Source: Clostridiales bacterium (GTDB lineage Bacteria > Bacillota > Clostridia > Oscillospirales > Acutalibacteraceae). From it: a stretch of 43,955 bases of DNA. The stretch is from positions 1 through 43,955 of the forward strand of contig JAAYSC010000072.1 of NCBI GenBank assembly GCA_012524025.1, given 5' to 3'. How positions within the stretch are numbered: position 1 is the stretch's first letter; each line of letters starts with the position of its first letter. Under the pieces are notes generated by a model. That model was not told the DNA's origin and did not search any database. It worked only from the letters and a program-made list of their open reading frames with translations. Shown in pieces: positions 30,548 through 40,694 of the stretch. Both the position numbers and the translations under genes were made by a program.

Positions 30548-33079
30548 TTATTGGCTATCATCCGACGGCTCTTCATTTTCTGTCGGCTCGGCCGATTCGG
30601 GGCTGCCGTTTTCTTCTTGAGCCGGGTCTTCGTTTTCACATTCTTGTTCGGCTTGCGCAACACTGACGGTAACAAGCCTTTCACCCTTGGTCACCCTCAT
30701 AAGCCTTACGCCTTTTGAGGGGCGGGCAAATACGCTGATATCGGCTGCCGGGATGCGGATTATAATACCGTCGGAAGAAATCAAAATCAAATCATCATCG
30801 TCATTTACCATTATGCTTGAGGCCACTTGGCCGTAAGATTTTACCCTGTAATTCATAACACCCTTGCCGGCCCTTGATTGCAGGCGGAAATCTTCCGCTT
30901 CACTGCGCCTGCCATAGCCCGTTTCACTGACCGTGAGCACGGTTTTGCCCGGGGCAAAAACATCCATGCCGACAACATAGTCATCTTTGCGCAAGTTTAT
31001 GGCCTTGACTCCCCTGGCTGTCCTGCCCAGGGGGCGGGCATCGTTTTCATTGAAGCGGATACACATGCCTTCGTGGGTGGCTACGAACACATCATCGTCA
31101 CCGGAAGTCAGTCGCACCCAGGCCAATTCGTCGTCCTCATCTAAATTTATGGCTATTATGCCTGTTTTTCTTGTGTTTTTGTAGGCTTCAAGCGGGGTTC
31201 GCTTGATAATGCCGTTACGGGTCAGCATGCACAGGTAGCTGCCTTCTTCATCTGCGGGCACCTGGATCATGGCCGTGATTTTTTCTTCACCTTCGGTGGG
31301 CAAGATGTTGACTATGTTCATACCCTTGCTGGTTCGCGAACCTTCCGGTATTTCATAGGCCTTTATTCTGTAGGTCCTACCCTTGCTGGTAAAGAACATA
31401 ATATAATCATGGGTTGAACAGGTGAACATGGTTTGCACAACATCTTCTTCTCGCTGTGCAAGGCCTTTTACCCCGCGACCGCCCCTGTTTTGAATGCGGT
31501 AGGTATCAACCGGCAAGCGCTTGATATAGCCCAAATCGGTCATGGTTATGACACTGGGCTCTTCGGGGATTAGATCTTCAATGTCAACCTCACCGCTGAC
31601 ATTGACTATCTCTGTGCGCCTGTCGTCACCGAATTTTTTGACAACAGCTTCGGATTCTTCCTTAACAATGGCCAAGACCCTGCTTTCGTCTGCAAGAATT
31701 TCCAAATACTCGGCAATTTTTAGTTTAAGGGCTGCCATTTCTTCTTCTATTTTAATTCTTTCAAGCCCCGTAAGTTGCCCCAAGCGCATTTGAACTATGG
31801 CCGTGGCCTGGATATCATCAAGGCCAAAGCGTTCCATCAAGGCTTCCTTGCCTTCGGGCACGCTTTTTGATGCACGCAGTATTTTAATAACTTCGTCAAT
31901 AAAATCAAGAGCTATCAAGAGACCTTCAAGTATGTGGGCGCGTTCTTGCGCCTTGCGCAAGTCAAATTGAGTCCGCCTGGTTATGACCTCACACTGAAAG
32001 TCTATATAGTGTTGCAAAACTTCCTTCAAGTTTAAAAGCTTGGGCTCGCCATTGACAAGGGCGATCATTATGACACCAAAGGTTGTTTGCATTTGTGTGT
32101 AGGTGAAAAGTTGGTTTAAGACAACTTGCGGGTTGGCATCACGGCGCAAGTCAATGACCATATTCATCCCTTCCCTGGATGAATAGTCGTTGACATCGGA
32201 TATACCTTCGACTCTTTTGTCCTTAACCAGGTTGGCTATGCTTTCGATCAACCTGGACTTGTTGACCATATAAGGCAGCTGCGTAACAACTATGGAAAAA
32301 CGGCCGTTCTTGTTTTCAACAATTTCTGCCTTAGCACGGACAATAACCTTACCCCTGCCGGTGGCATAGGCACTGCGTATACCGGCCCGGCCCATAATAA
32401 TCCCGGCTGTGGGGAAGTCGGGCCCTTTTATGTGTTCCATCAAGTCTTCAAGCTGAGCTTCCGGGTTGTCAATCAAACAGTGCATGGCATCAATAACTTC
32501 ACGCATGTTGTGGGGTGGGATATTGGTGGCCATACCAACCGCAATACCCGTGGAACCGTTGACCAAGAGATTGGGAAAGCGTGAAGGGAGAACAACCGGT
32601 TCTTTTAGCCTGTCGTCATAGTTTAGCGCAAAGTCCACCGTTTCTTTTTCAATGTCGGTCAGCATTTCGAGCGAAATTCTGCTCATGCGTGACTCTGTGT
32701 ACCTGTAAGCCGCTGCAGGGTCACCGTCAACGGAACCGAAGTTACCGTGGCCGTCAACCAGCATGTAGCGCACGGAAAAATCCTGCGCCAGCCTTACCAT
32801 GGCGTCATAAACGGAGCCGTCACCGTGGGGGTGATAGCGCCCCAAGACGGCACCGACGGTGTCGGCGCATTTTCTGTAGGCCTTGTCCGGCGTGAGGCTG
32901 TTTTCATACATGGTGTAAAGAATTCGCCTATGGACGGGCTTGAGGCCGTCACGCACATCGGGCAGGGCCCGCGACACAATAACAGACATGGAATAGTCCA
33001 AGAAGGACTTTCGCATCTCTTTGTTAATATCAACTTCTATGATTTTTTGATCTTCTAAACTTGTTTGGTCAAAACCCAT
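30548..33079 (-). CDS. gyrA: DNA gyrase subunit A
   Basis: An 843-residue breakage-reunion subunit of DNA gyrase, which with GyrB introduces negative supercoils. The catalytic tyrosine is Tyr127 in [11 protein letters not shown]. The C-terminal DNA-wrapping beta-pinwheel is present, with a GyrA-box (QNRGGRG) that separates it from ParC, and an acidic tail (last ~30 residues, rich in Glu, Asp, Ser). In the quinolone-resistance-determining region the sequence is [11 protein letters not shown]: the residue aligned with E. coli Ser83 is Gly88, while the acidic residue (Asp92, E. coli Asp87) is kept. It lies 43 bp after gyrB; the Shine-Dalgarno is AAAGGGG. Confidence 0.96.
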   Translation of the reverse strand: MGFDQTSLEDQKIIEVDINKEMRKSFLDYSMSVIVSRALPDVRDGLKPVHRRILYTMYENSLTPDKAYRKCADTVGAVLGRYHPHGDGSVYDAMVRLAQDFSVRYMLVDGHGNFGSVDGDPAAAYRYTESRMSRISLEMLTDIEKETVDFALNYDDRLKEPVVLPSRFPNLLVNGSTGIAVGMATNIPPHNMREVIDAMHCLIDNPEAQLEDLMEHIKGPDFPTAGIIMGRAGIRSAYATGRGKVIVRAKAEIVENKNGRFSIVVTQLPYMVNKSRLIESIANLVKDKRVEGISDVNDYSSREGMNMVIDLRRDANPQVVLNQLFTYTQMQTTFGVIMIALVNGEPKLLNLKEVLQHYIDFQCEVITRRTQFDLRKAQERAHILEGLLIALDFIDEVIKILRASKSVPEGKEALMERFGLDDIQATAIVQMRLGQLTGLERIKIEEEMAALKLKIAEYLEILADESRVLAIVKEESEAVVKKFGDDRRTEIVNVSGEVDIEDLIPEEPSVITMTDLGYIKRLPVDTYRIQNRGGRGVKGLAQREEDVVQTMFTCSTHDYIMFFTSKGRTYRIKAYEIPEGSRTSKGMNIVNILPTEGEEKITAMIQVPADEEGSYLCMLTRNGIIKRTPLEAYKNTRKTGIIAINLDEDDELAWVRLTSGDDDVFVATHEGMCIRFNENDARPLGRTARGVKAINLRKDDYVVGMDVFAPGKTVLTVSETGYGRRSEAEDFRLQSRAGKGVMNYRVKSYGQVASSIMVNDDDDLILISSDGIIIRIPAADISVFARPSKGVRLMRVTKGERLVTVSVAQAEQECENEDPAQEENGSPESAEPTENEEPSDDSQ

Positions 33080-33122
33080 TTATAATGCCCCTTTGTTTTG
33101 CTATGAATTAATATTGCCTTGA

Positions 33123-35129
<2,007 letters not shown>

Positions 35130-36005
35130 TTATAGCCCCAGTGCGGCGCTTATGGGGTTTTTACCCCTCTTCTTTTTAGGTTTGTATAGGGGCGGGTTTT
35201 CAAGCCTCATCTTACTGCCCTTGCCGCTTTTAGAGGCCAAATACTTATTAACCTGTAAAACCGGCCCCATAAGATCTTGCCCCATGTAGTCGACACAGTT
35301 TGCCAAAAGCTCTTGGTCATTGTCCAAAGCGCCTAATATCGTAACCGCAATAACGCCCTGTGTTTCGTTGGTGCCGTCTTCGTACACTTCGTTTAGCAGG
35401 TTGAAGAGCCGCCGCATTCTTTGTTTGTCATTGACCCTGATTGTTTCAATAATAAAGGCATTGGCATGGTTTAAAAAGAAGTCTTCCGCCAAGAAATCAC
35501 CGAAAAGTTCAACATTTTCCCTATAAGCTTCCTTGAGCTCCGGGTAGACGCCGGTCAGCCTGCTGGCAAGTGTGTTTGGGTCATAGGCTAAAATGCCGCT
35601 CCTGGCTGCGCTTTTTGAAACGGGGGTAGGCATTTTTACACTTGCCTTGCTTTTGCCGCCCACGCTTTCACGCAAGCTTTCGGAAAATTCGTTGACTATG
35701 TATTTAATGTCCTTGTCATCAAAGTTTTCCATCTCTAAGAGCGACAGGGCCAATTGGGTATAGGCGGCGTCGCCGCCCTCTTGCCCTTGTTCGGAATAAA
35801 GCAGGGCGATTTTGTTGTCAAAAAACTCCAAGCGGCCGGCAACTTCTTGGCCGGCAAAGTCTATGCTTATCTTGCTGCCTTGCTTTAGGGCCGGCAGCTC
35901 ATCTCTTTTAACACCGGGCGGATAAATAAGTTCCATCCGACAGTCTTTCAGAGCCGGCTCCATCCCCTTGAGGATGCCGGCGAGCACCGTGTAAATATCG
36001 GTCAT
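35130..36005 (-). CDS. Conserved-looking protein of unknown function upstream of gyrB
   Basis: A 291-residue cytoplasmic protein without signal peptide or membrane segments. I do not recognise a family. The N-terminal ~110 residues look alpha/beta (TDIYTVLAGILKGMEPALKD, KGSKISIDFAGQEVAGRLEFFDNKIALLYS). A Ser/Lys-rich linker follows near residues 120-140, and a helical C-terminal half contains LNHANAFIIETIRVNDKQRMRRLFNLLNEVYED and LLANCVDYMGQDLMGPVLQVNKYLASK. The protein ends in a very basic segment (KPKKKRGKN), which suggests nucleic acid or membrane contact. The ATG at 36005, seven bases after TTGAGGGA, is preferred to one at 36026. It is the first gene of the gyrB-gyrA transcription unit, behind an extended -10 promoter. 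Confidence 0.7.
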   Translation of the reverse strand: MTDIYTVLAGILKGMEPALKDCRMELIYPPGVKRDELPALKQGSKISIDFAGQEVAGRLEFFDNKIALLYSEQGQEGGDAAYTQLALSLLEMENFDDKDIKYIVNEFSESLRESVGGKSKASVKMPTPVSKSAARSGILAYDPNTLASRLTGVYPELKEAYRENVELFGDFLAEDFFLNHANAFIIETIRVNDKQRMRRLFNLLNEVYEDGTNETQGVIAVTILGALDNDQELLANCVDYMGQDLMGPVLQVNKYLASKSGKGSKMRLENPPLYKPKKKRGKNPISAALGL

Positions 36006-36040
36006 AAACAATCCCTCAACCATCAATTTGTATTCATATT

Positions 36041-36049
36041 ATTATATCA
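36041..36049 (-). promoter_or_regulatory. Extended -10 promoter of the gyrase block
   Basis: On the minus strand TGATATAAT (36049-36041): a perfect TATAAT with the TG extension one base upstream. No good -35 is found at the usual distance, as is common for extended -10 promoters. The leader would be about 30 nt. Confidence 0.5.
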
Positions 36050-36147
36050 TATATGGGCTAGCGTTATTTTCTAAAAAGGAATCATTGTTCACTCCTCTCT
36101 GTCACTTTAAACGCTTTTTATCCTTTAAATATTACGGGGATGAAATG

Positions 36148-36178
36148 AAAAACGAACGGCATGTTTTCCCGTTCGTTT
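36148..36178 (-). terminator. Terminator of the exopolysaccharide operon / LRR lipoprotein gene
   Basis: On the minus strand AAACGAACGG (36178-36169) pairs perfectly with CCGTTCGTTT (36159-36150), 9-base loop, followed by a run of five T. It stands about 20 bp after the LRR gene stop. Confidence 0.88.
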
Positions 36179-36197
36179 AAACCTTGTTAAATAGGAT

Positions 36198-36989
36198 CTA
36201 CTCAGCAAATTTAAGATTTATTCCTTTGTCAAAGGCACCTTCCTGTATAAAAACTTCTTCATTTGGCAAGGTAACAGATTTTAAGCTTTTACAACCGGCA
36301 AAAGCATCCCAAGATATGCTTTTTAGGCTTTCGGGCAAGCCCACTTCTTCTAAAGATTTACAATTTAAAAAAGCATTTAACTTAATAATTTCAACTCCCT
36401 CGGGAATTGAAATCACCTTCAAGGCAAAGCAGTTTTCAAATATACTTTCCTCTATCTTCGTAAGGCCGAAGGGCAAGGTGATGTCGTCTAAATTTTTACA
36501 GCCTCTGAAGGCTGCTATTTGTATCTCTTCAACATTTTTTGACATAATAACAATTTCAAGTGATTCGCAAACACTAAAGGCACCCTCTCCGATAGTTTTT
36601 AAACTTTCCGGTAGTTCTACACGCCTAAGATTATCGCAGCCTGCGAAAGCAAAGGCCCCTATAAGTTTCATATTCTCTTGAATAATAACTTCTGTAACCT
36701 GTTGATTAAGGGCAAAGGCACTGTCTTTTATTTTAGTAACAGGTGACCCCAGTATTTTGTCGGGTATTGTGACTTTTCCGCCTTCTCCCACATATTCACT
36801 TATGGTCACGGCATTACCCTTGAACTCGTATTTAAACTCGGGCGGCGGGGCTGGATAGGTTGTTAGCTGTGTTGTTTGTTGTAAATAAGTTTCACTTGGT
36901 TCAACCGACTCGTTTTCACAGGCAACTAAAAAAATCGATAAGGTCAAAATCAATAAAACAGCAAGCTTCTTATATATTTTGTCTAACAT
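36198..36989 (-). CDS. BspA-type leucine-rich-repeat lipoprotein
   Basis: A 263-residue surface lipoprotein. The signal peptide ends in a lipobox with Cys24 (FLVAC), and a short Glu/Thr/Gln linker with PAPPPE follows. From about residue 60 it consists of LRR_5 (BspA/TpLRR) repeats of about 23 residues, with the pattern I-x-x-x-A-F-x-x-C-x-x-L-x-x-V-x-L-P-x-x-L; eight or so units are visible (GAFAFAGCDNLRRVELPESL, GAFSVCESLEIVIM, AAFRGCKNLDDITLPFGL and so on). Such domains bind host or matrix proteins in BspA, but in free-living clostridia their role is unclear. It lies 27 bp after the neuD-like gene and before a strong terminator, so it appears to be the last gene of the exopolysaccharide operon. 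Confidence 0.88.
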   Translation of the reverse strand: MLDKIYKKLAVLLILTLSIFLVACENESVEPSETYLQQTTQLTTYPAPPPEFKYEFKGNAVTISEYVGEGGKVTIPDKILGSPVTKIKDSAFALNQQVTEVIIQENMKLIGAFAFAGCDNLRRVELPESLKTIGEGAFSVCESLEIVIMSKNVEEIQIAAFRGCKNLDDITLPFGLTKIEESIFENCFALKVISIPEGVEIIKLNAFLNCKSLEEVGLPESLKSISWDAFAGCKSLKSVTLPNEEVFIQEGAFDKGINLKFAE

Positions 36990-37016
36990 ACAATATCTCC
37001 CAAAACATAAATCAAA

Positions 37017-37673
37017 TTATAATCCAACAACATTGGCTTGTTTTACCCTGCACGGGGCACCGTAAGCCGTAACGCCTTCGGGGATATTGCTCGAAACAAG
37101 GCTACCCATACCCACCACACAGTCAGAACCAACTCTTAAACCCTGCCTAACTACGCTTTGGGCCCCAATATGGCTGCACCGCCCCACCTTTACACCGCCG
37201 CACAAAACACCGGCAGTCGCCACATGAGCAAAGTCACCGACTTGGCAGTCATGTTCGATTACCGCGCAGGTATTCACAATCACCGCATGGCCCAAGCTGA
37301 CGCCGGCATTTATTATTGCTCTTTTACCAACGAAAACCCCACTCCCCAAACTGGCAAAGCGGCTGACCACAGCGGTTTTATCAATTACATTTGTAAATTC
37401 AAAACCTGCTTTTGAGTAGCTTTCGAAAAAGTCCTGCCTGATTTTGGGGTTCCCCACACTGCCTATTGCAAGGAAGGCATGCGTAAAACCCATTCGTCTG
37501 TAAGACTCGGGCGCATCGGTAGGGCCGATTACCGCAACCCCCATAACTTGAGTGCCAAGGGGTAAGAAGTCATCCACAATAGCTATTTCAGAAAAAACTG
37601 CTTGCTCGAGCAAGCAATCCAAAACAGAGCGACAGTGACCGCCGCCCCCTATCAAGATCAGCTTTGAACCTAT
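37017..37673 (-). CDS. NeuD/PglD-family sugar O/N-acyltransferase, probable AUA start
   Basis: A 218-residue two-domain protein. A short N-terminal PglD-type Rossmann-like domain (KLILIGGGGHCRSVLDCL, with AIVDDFLPLG) precedes a left-handed beta-helix of hexapeptide repeats (GSGVFVGKRAIINAGVSLGHAVIVNTCAVIEHDCQVGD in outline). His134-like HD in IEHDC fits the catalytic His of the family. Members acetylate sialic acids or UDP-sugars for surface glycans. The only conventional start, TTG at 37655, would cut into the first strand. The Shine-Dalgarno AGGGGG points instead to an ATA at 37673, seven bases downstream, giving the normal N-terminus MGSKLILIGGGGH. An in-frame TAA lies 39 bases further up. 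Confidence 0.82.
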   Translation of the reverse strand: MGSKLILIGGGGHCRSVLDCLLEQAVFSEIAIVDDFLPLGTQVMGVAVIGPTDAPESYRRMGFTHAFLAIGSVGNPKIRQDFFESYSKAGFEFTNVIDKTAVVSRFASLGSGVFVGKRAIINAGVSLGHAVIVNTCAVIEHDCQVGDFAHVATAGVLCGGVKVGRCSHIGAQSVVRQGLRVGSDCVVGMGSLVSSNIPEGVTAYGAPCRVKQANVVGL

Positions 37674-37734
37674 GGTAATTCCCCCTATAAAATTGTCGGT
37701 AACCTTGTGTTAAAACCCCTTAAAGTCTATAGAC

Positions 37735-39240
37735 TCATTCCTTGTCGACACCCTTTATGCGCCCGTGTATGTTTTTTAGAGTTTTTAACAAGTAAGCATC
37801 CCTGCTTATGAGCAAGGCAAGAAAATAAAAAACGACACAAGATATAACAACACAGGTCACATATTTAACAAAGCTAAAACCCGTGAGAACATTAACTCTC
37901 GCATCAAAAAAATGTCTGAAGGCATATCCTATCAGCGGAAAGCAAAGCGAAAAAACTACATACTTTAACATTTTTATATTTAATGTTGAATGATCTTTGC
38001 CAAAACTCCTCTTGGCAATATAGTGTTGGAGGCCAACAACCACCAGATCCGCAACCAGGGTTGTAGCTATCAGTAATGTTGGTGTTAAATTCCCTGATAT
38101 TAAAAGCACTATGTTTATCGCCAAATTTACACCGCCGCCGGCTAAATAAATAACAAGCAGTAAATTTTCCATACCTCTTACAAAAAGCACTTGATTTGCC
38201 AAGGAAAGGTCTATCGCATAGACCATAAACATGATGCCAAAAACTGCCAAAGTAGACCCCGCACCTAAATATTTCTCGCCCCCGTAAACATACATTATCT
38301 CTCTTCCCAAAGTTGCCACACCGGCAAAAATCGGCATAGCAACAAGAAAAAAAGCATGGGAAGATGAGGCCAATAACTTTTTATATTCTTCCAGGTTTCC
38401 GCTTGCAAGATAATTTGAAAGCCTGGGAACGGCAACATAGAATATCGAGCTTGCAACATTCATAATGGCCATGGTAATTAACATGGCCATAGTGTAATAC
38501 GTCACAAAGATTTTTTCTGACGCAAAAACAGACAGGAAGAGTCTGTCCAACATAAGAAAAAGCATGTTCGTGTTTGTCAGCAACATAACGACAAAAAGCG
38601 GCTGAGTCAGTGAAATAATTTCTCTGAATGACACTTTAACAAACTTGACTTTGCGTCTAACATAAATATAACCTAAAAAGTTGTTGAAAAAAATGACACC
38701 CGAAGCAATCCCCGTATAGGGAAGAATATCTTCGGGTTTCCTCACAAAAATAAATATCGAAACAACATAGGCCAACCTAACGAGCATGGTTTTGTACAAG
38801 ATAAACTTATAGTTTTCAAAGGCCTCATTGAGCCACTCTATGGCAAAATAGTTTGCGATAATATTTATGCTCAATAAAGAGTAAAGCCCAAGTTCGCTTC
38901 GTTTAAATGTAAACACGAACAAGAAATAGACAGCAAGGGCAGATGTCGTACTTATAAGCCCAAAAACGAAAAGTTTTGTAAAAACCCTTCCCGTTTCGAT
39001 CTGGTTTTCGCGTTCCCTGCTTGCTTGCCGCATGCCGTAATTATATATCCCGAAAACAGCAATCGGTAAAAACCATTGGGCGATAGAAAGCGCAGTGTTG
39101 TATTGCGCATAGAGTTCTACATCCAAAACTCTTGCTAAATAAGGCCCGATAACCACCGGAACCAGCAAGTTTAGAATGTACATTATAATTCTGCTAAAAG
39201 CATTATGTGCAATAGAGTTATTTGAGTCGCTCTTTTTCAA
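37735..39240 (-). CDS. Wzx-type polysaccharide flippase
   Basis: A 501-residue integral membrane protein with about 12-14 hydrophobic helices, of the oligosaccharide flippase (MOP exporter) superfamily. The N-terminal SIAHNAFSRIIMYILNLLVPVVIGPYLARVLD is the classic Wzx opening, where P-Y-L-x-R-x-L is conserved; RLFLSVFASEKIFVTYYTMAM is another recurring segment. Its role would be to flip undecaprenyl-linked repeat units to the outer face of the membrane. An ATG at 39264 is in frame, but the Shine-Dalgarno AAGGGTGG lies inside it, so the TTG at 39240 is chosen; it overlaps the end of the preceding polymerase gene by 23 bases. The partner polymerase candidates are the two genes just upstream. 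Confidence 0.9.
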   Translation of the reverse strand: MKKSDSNNSIAHNAFSRIIMYILNLLVPVVIGPYLARVLDVELYAQYNTALSIAQWFLPIAVFGIYNYGMRQASRERENQIETGRVFTKLFVFGLISTTSALAVYFLFVFTFKRSELGLYSLLSINIIANYFAIEWLNEAFENYKFILYKTMLVRLAYVVSIFIFVRKPEDILPYTGIASGVIFFNNFLGYIYVRRKVKFVKVSFREIISLTQPLFVVMLLTNTNMLFLMLDRLFLSVFASEKIFVTYYTMAMLITMAIMNVASSIFYVAVPRLSNYLASGNLEEYKKLLASSSHAFFLVAMPIFAGVATLGREIMYVYGGEKYLGAGSTLAVFGIMFMVYAIDLSLANQVLFVRGMENLLLVIYLAGGGVNLAINIVLLISGNLTPTLLIATTLVADLVVVGLQHYIAKRSFGKDHSTLNIKMLKYVVFSLCFPLIGYAFRHFFDARVNVLTGFSFVKYVTCVVISCVVFYFLALLISRDAYLLKTLKNIHGRIKGVDKE

Positions 39241-40663
39241 ACAAACCACCCTTTTTGCGGTCATCGGAAAACATTTTCATTCCATAACCCAGCATAATCC
39301 AAAACATGACGGTGTTTTGAGTGTTGACATACAAGACATCAGACAAAAACATTGCCGATACCAAGCAGCCGGATAAAACCGAAACTATTAATGCAAAAAG
39401 CCTTTTACTTTGAGTATCTTCAAAATTCAAGTTGCTATAAAAACGCACAAAAACGATTATAACGAAAACAGTAAAAGCTAAGAAAATTATTAAGCCCACC
39501 AAGCCCTGTGAAACCAGTATATCAATTAATATATTGTGAAAGGCATCGAACCTAATCTGCTTGCCCTGGGGGCCGAACAATTCAGGGGCCTTGTCCGGAG
39601 CCGCAGCCTGAATATTTCTGAAGTCTATACCAAAAACAGGTGAGGATTTAAAAAAGCTTATTGCGCTTTTCCAAATCTTAATCCTCCCATTGGACAGATC
39701 TTTGCCTTCCGGGAACATGTCTCGCAAGCTGTTCTTACCCTCTTGTTGTTCATATTCCTGCCCCAGGCTATTGTCATGTGTTACCTTGAAATCTGCTATT
39801 TTAAAATAGGCACCCTTGGTTATTAGTATCCCAACAAGTAAAACCGTTGACACAAAGATAGCGACAAGGATTGCAGATAAAATACGCTTTAGTCTTTTCT
39901 TTTTGCTATCATCTGTTTTTAAGCTTACGAGGATAGCATAAACGACAATTGCAACCATCATACAAATATAGCCGGTTCTTGATGCTGAAAAAACCACATA
40001 TATGAATGACAGTCCAAGTGAGGAGATTAAGATGATTTTCAAAAAGATTTTTTTTACCGTTTGATAAAGGTGTAGGCTCAATATAAAGCTTATTACCGTC
40101 GATACCGCTCCGTAATTTGGGTCGGTATACATACCCCAAAGCCTCCCGCCCGAAAACCCACGCACAATCGTTTTGCCGGCAATCTGAATTTTCTCGTTAT
40201 AATTGGTTACGACCGTGTAAAGGCCGAACATACAAATTATACTTGTGTAGGCTATAAAGACTACCGCTAAGATTTTAATCTCTTTTTCAATTTCTTTGAC
40301 ACTTTGTTCATTGCTTATCACATAGAGCATTAGTAACTGCAGTGTTGTCCAAGTCAAGCCTTGGGCACTTTCATAAGTGTTATAGCCTATATTTATCATA
40401 AATGTCAAAAGACCACTGGCAAGAAATAAGGTAGTAAAAATCAGACCGGGCGTTTTTATGTAATCCTTATAGTTTATAAGTCTGTAGATAAGGTTTGCAC
40501 TTCCAAAAATTGCCACTCCCCAAGCAAAGAGCTTCATAGCCGGTAAATAAAAAACATAGGCATTGAAGGAAAGCAAGGCCAAAACCAGATAACTTACCTT
40601 AAATACCGTGCCGGAAAAAATATTTTTCGCTACCGAAGACAATGTGTTGGTCTTTTCTACCAT
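39218..40663 (-). CDS. O-antigen ligase/Wzy-like polymerase, copy 2
   Basis: A 481-residue membrane protein with about 11-12 helices and one large external loop (around residues 300-370), the layout of O-antigen ligases and Wzy polymerases. Shared landmarks are GFSGGRLWGMYTDPNYGAVS, SASRTGYICM, the loop with FFKSSPVFGIDFRNI and AFHNILIDILVSQGLVGL. It is paralogous to the next gene upstream (40695-42137) over its whole length, pointing to a tandem duplication. Start: the ATG at 40663, behind GGGAGG, rather than the TTG at 40678. The gene follows its paralogue by about 30 bp. Polymerising repeat units or attaching the glycan to a carrier are both possible. Confidence 0.85.
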   Translation of the reverse strand: MVEKTNTLSSVAKNIFSGTVFKVSYLVLALLSFNAYVFYLPAMKLFAWGVAIFGSANLIYRLINYKDYIKTPGLIFTTLFLASGLLTFMINIGYNTYESAQGLTWTTLQLLMLYVISNEQSVKEIEKEIKILAVVFIAYTSIICMFGLYTVVTNYNEKIQIAGKTIVRGFSGGRLWGMYTDPNYGAVSTVISFILSLHLYQTVKKIFLKIILISSLGLSFIYVVFSASRTGYICMMVAIVVYAILVSLKTDDSKKKRLKRILSAILVAIFVSTVLLVGILITKGAYFKIADFKVTHDNSLGQEYEQQEGKNSLRDMFPEGKDLSNGRIKIWKSAISFFKSSPVFGIDFRNIQAAAPDKAPELFGPQGKQIRFDAFHNILIDILVSQGLVGLIIFLAFTVFVIIVFVRFYSNLNFEDTQSKRLFALIVSVLSGCLVSAMFLSDVLYVNTQNTVMFWIMLGYGMKMFSDDRKKGGLFEKERLK

Positions 40664-40694
40664 CTTTCCTCCCACCAAGCAAGGCCTACCGTTG

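Noticed and set aside
36071-36085. Four-codon frame (M-I-P-F-stop on the minus strand) behind a good Shine-Dalgarno-like GAGAGGAG
   Set aside because: Too short to support as a gene; no promoter assigned in front of it and it lies upstream of the gyrase-block promoter.
36184-36681. Plus-strand open frame of 165 codons
   Set aside because: It is antisense to the LRR lipoprotein gene; the repetitive Ser/Lys-rich protein is what the reverse of LRR codons produces.
37724-37735. Perfect 12-bp palindrome AGTCTATAGACT
   Set aside because: It overlaps the end of the flippase gene, has no promoter next to it, and a 12-bp AT-rich palindrome can arise by chance in this length of sequence.
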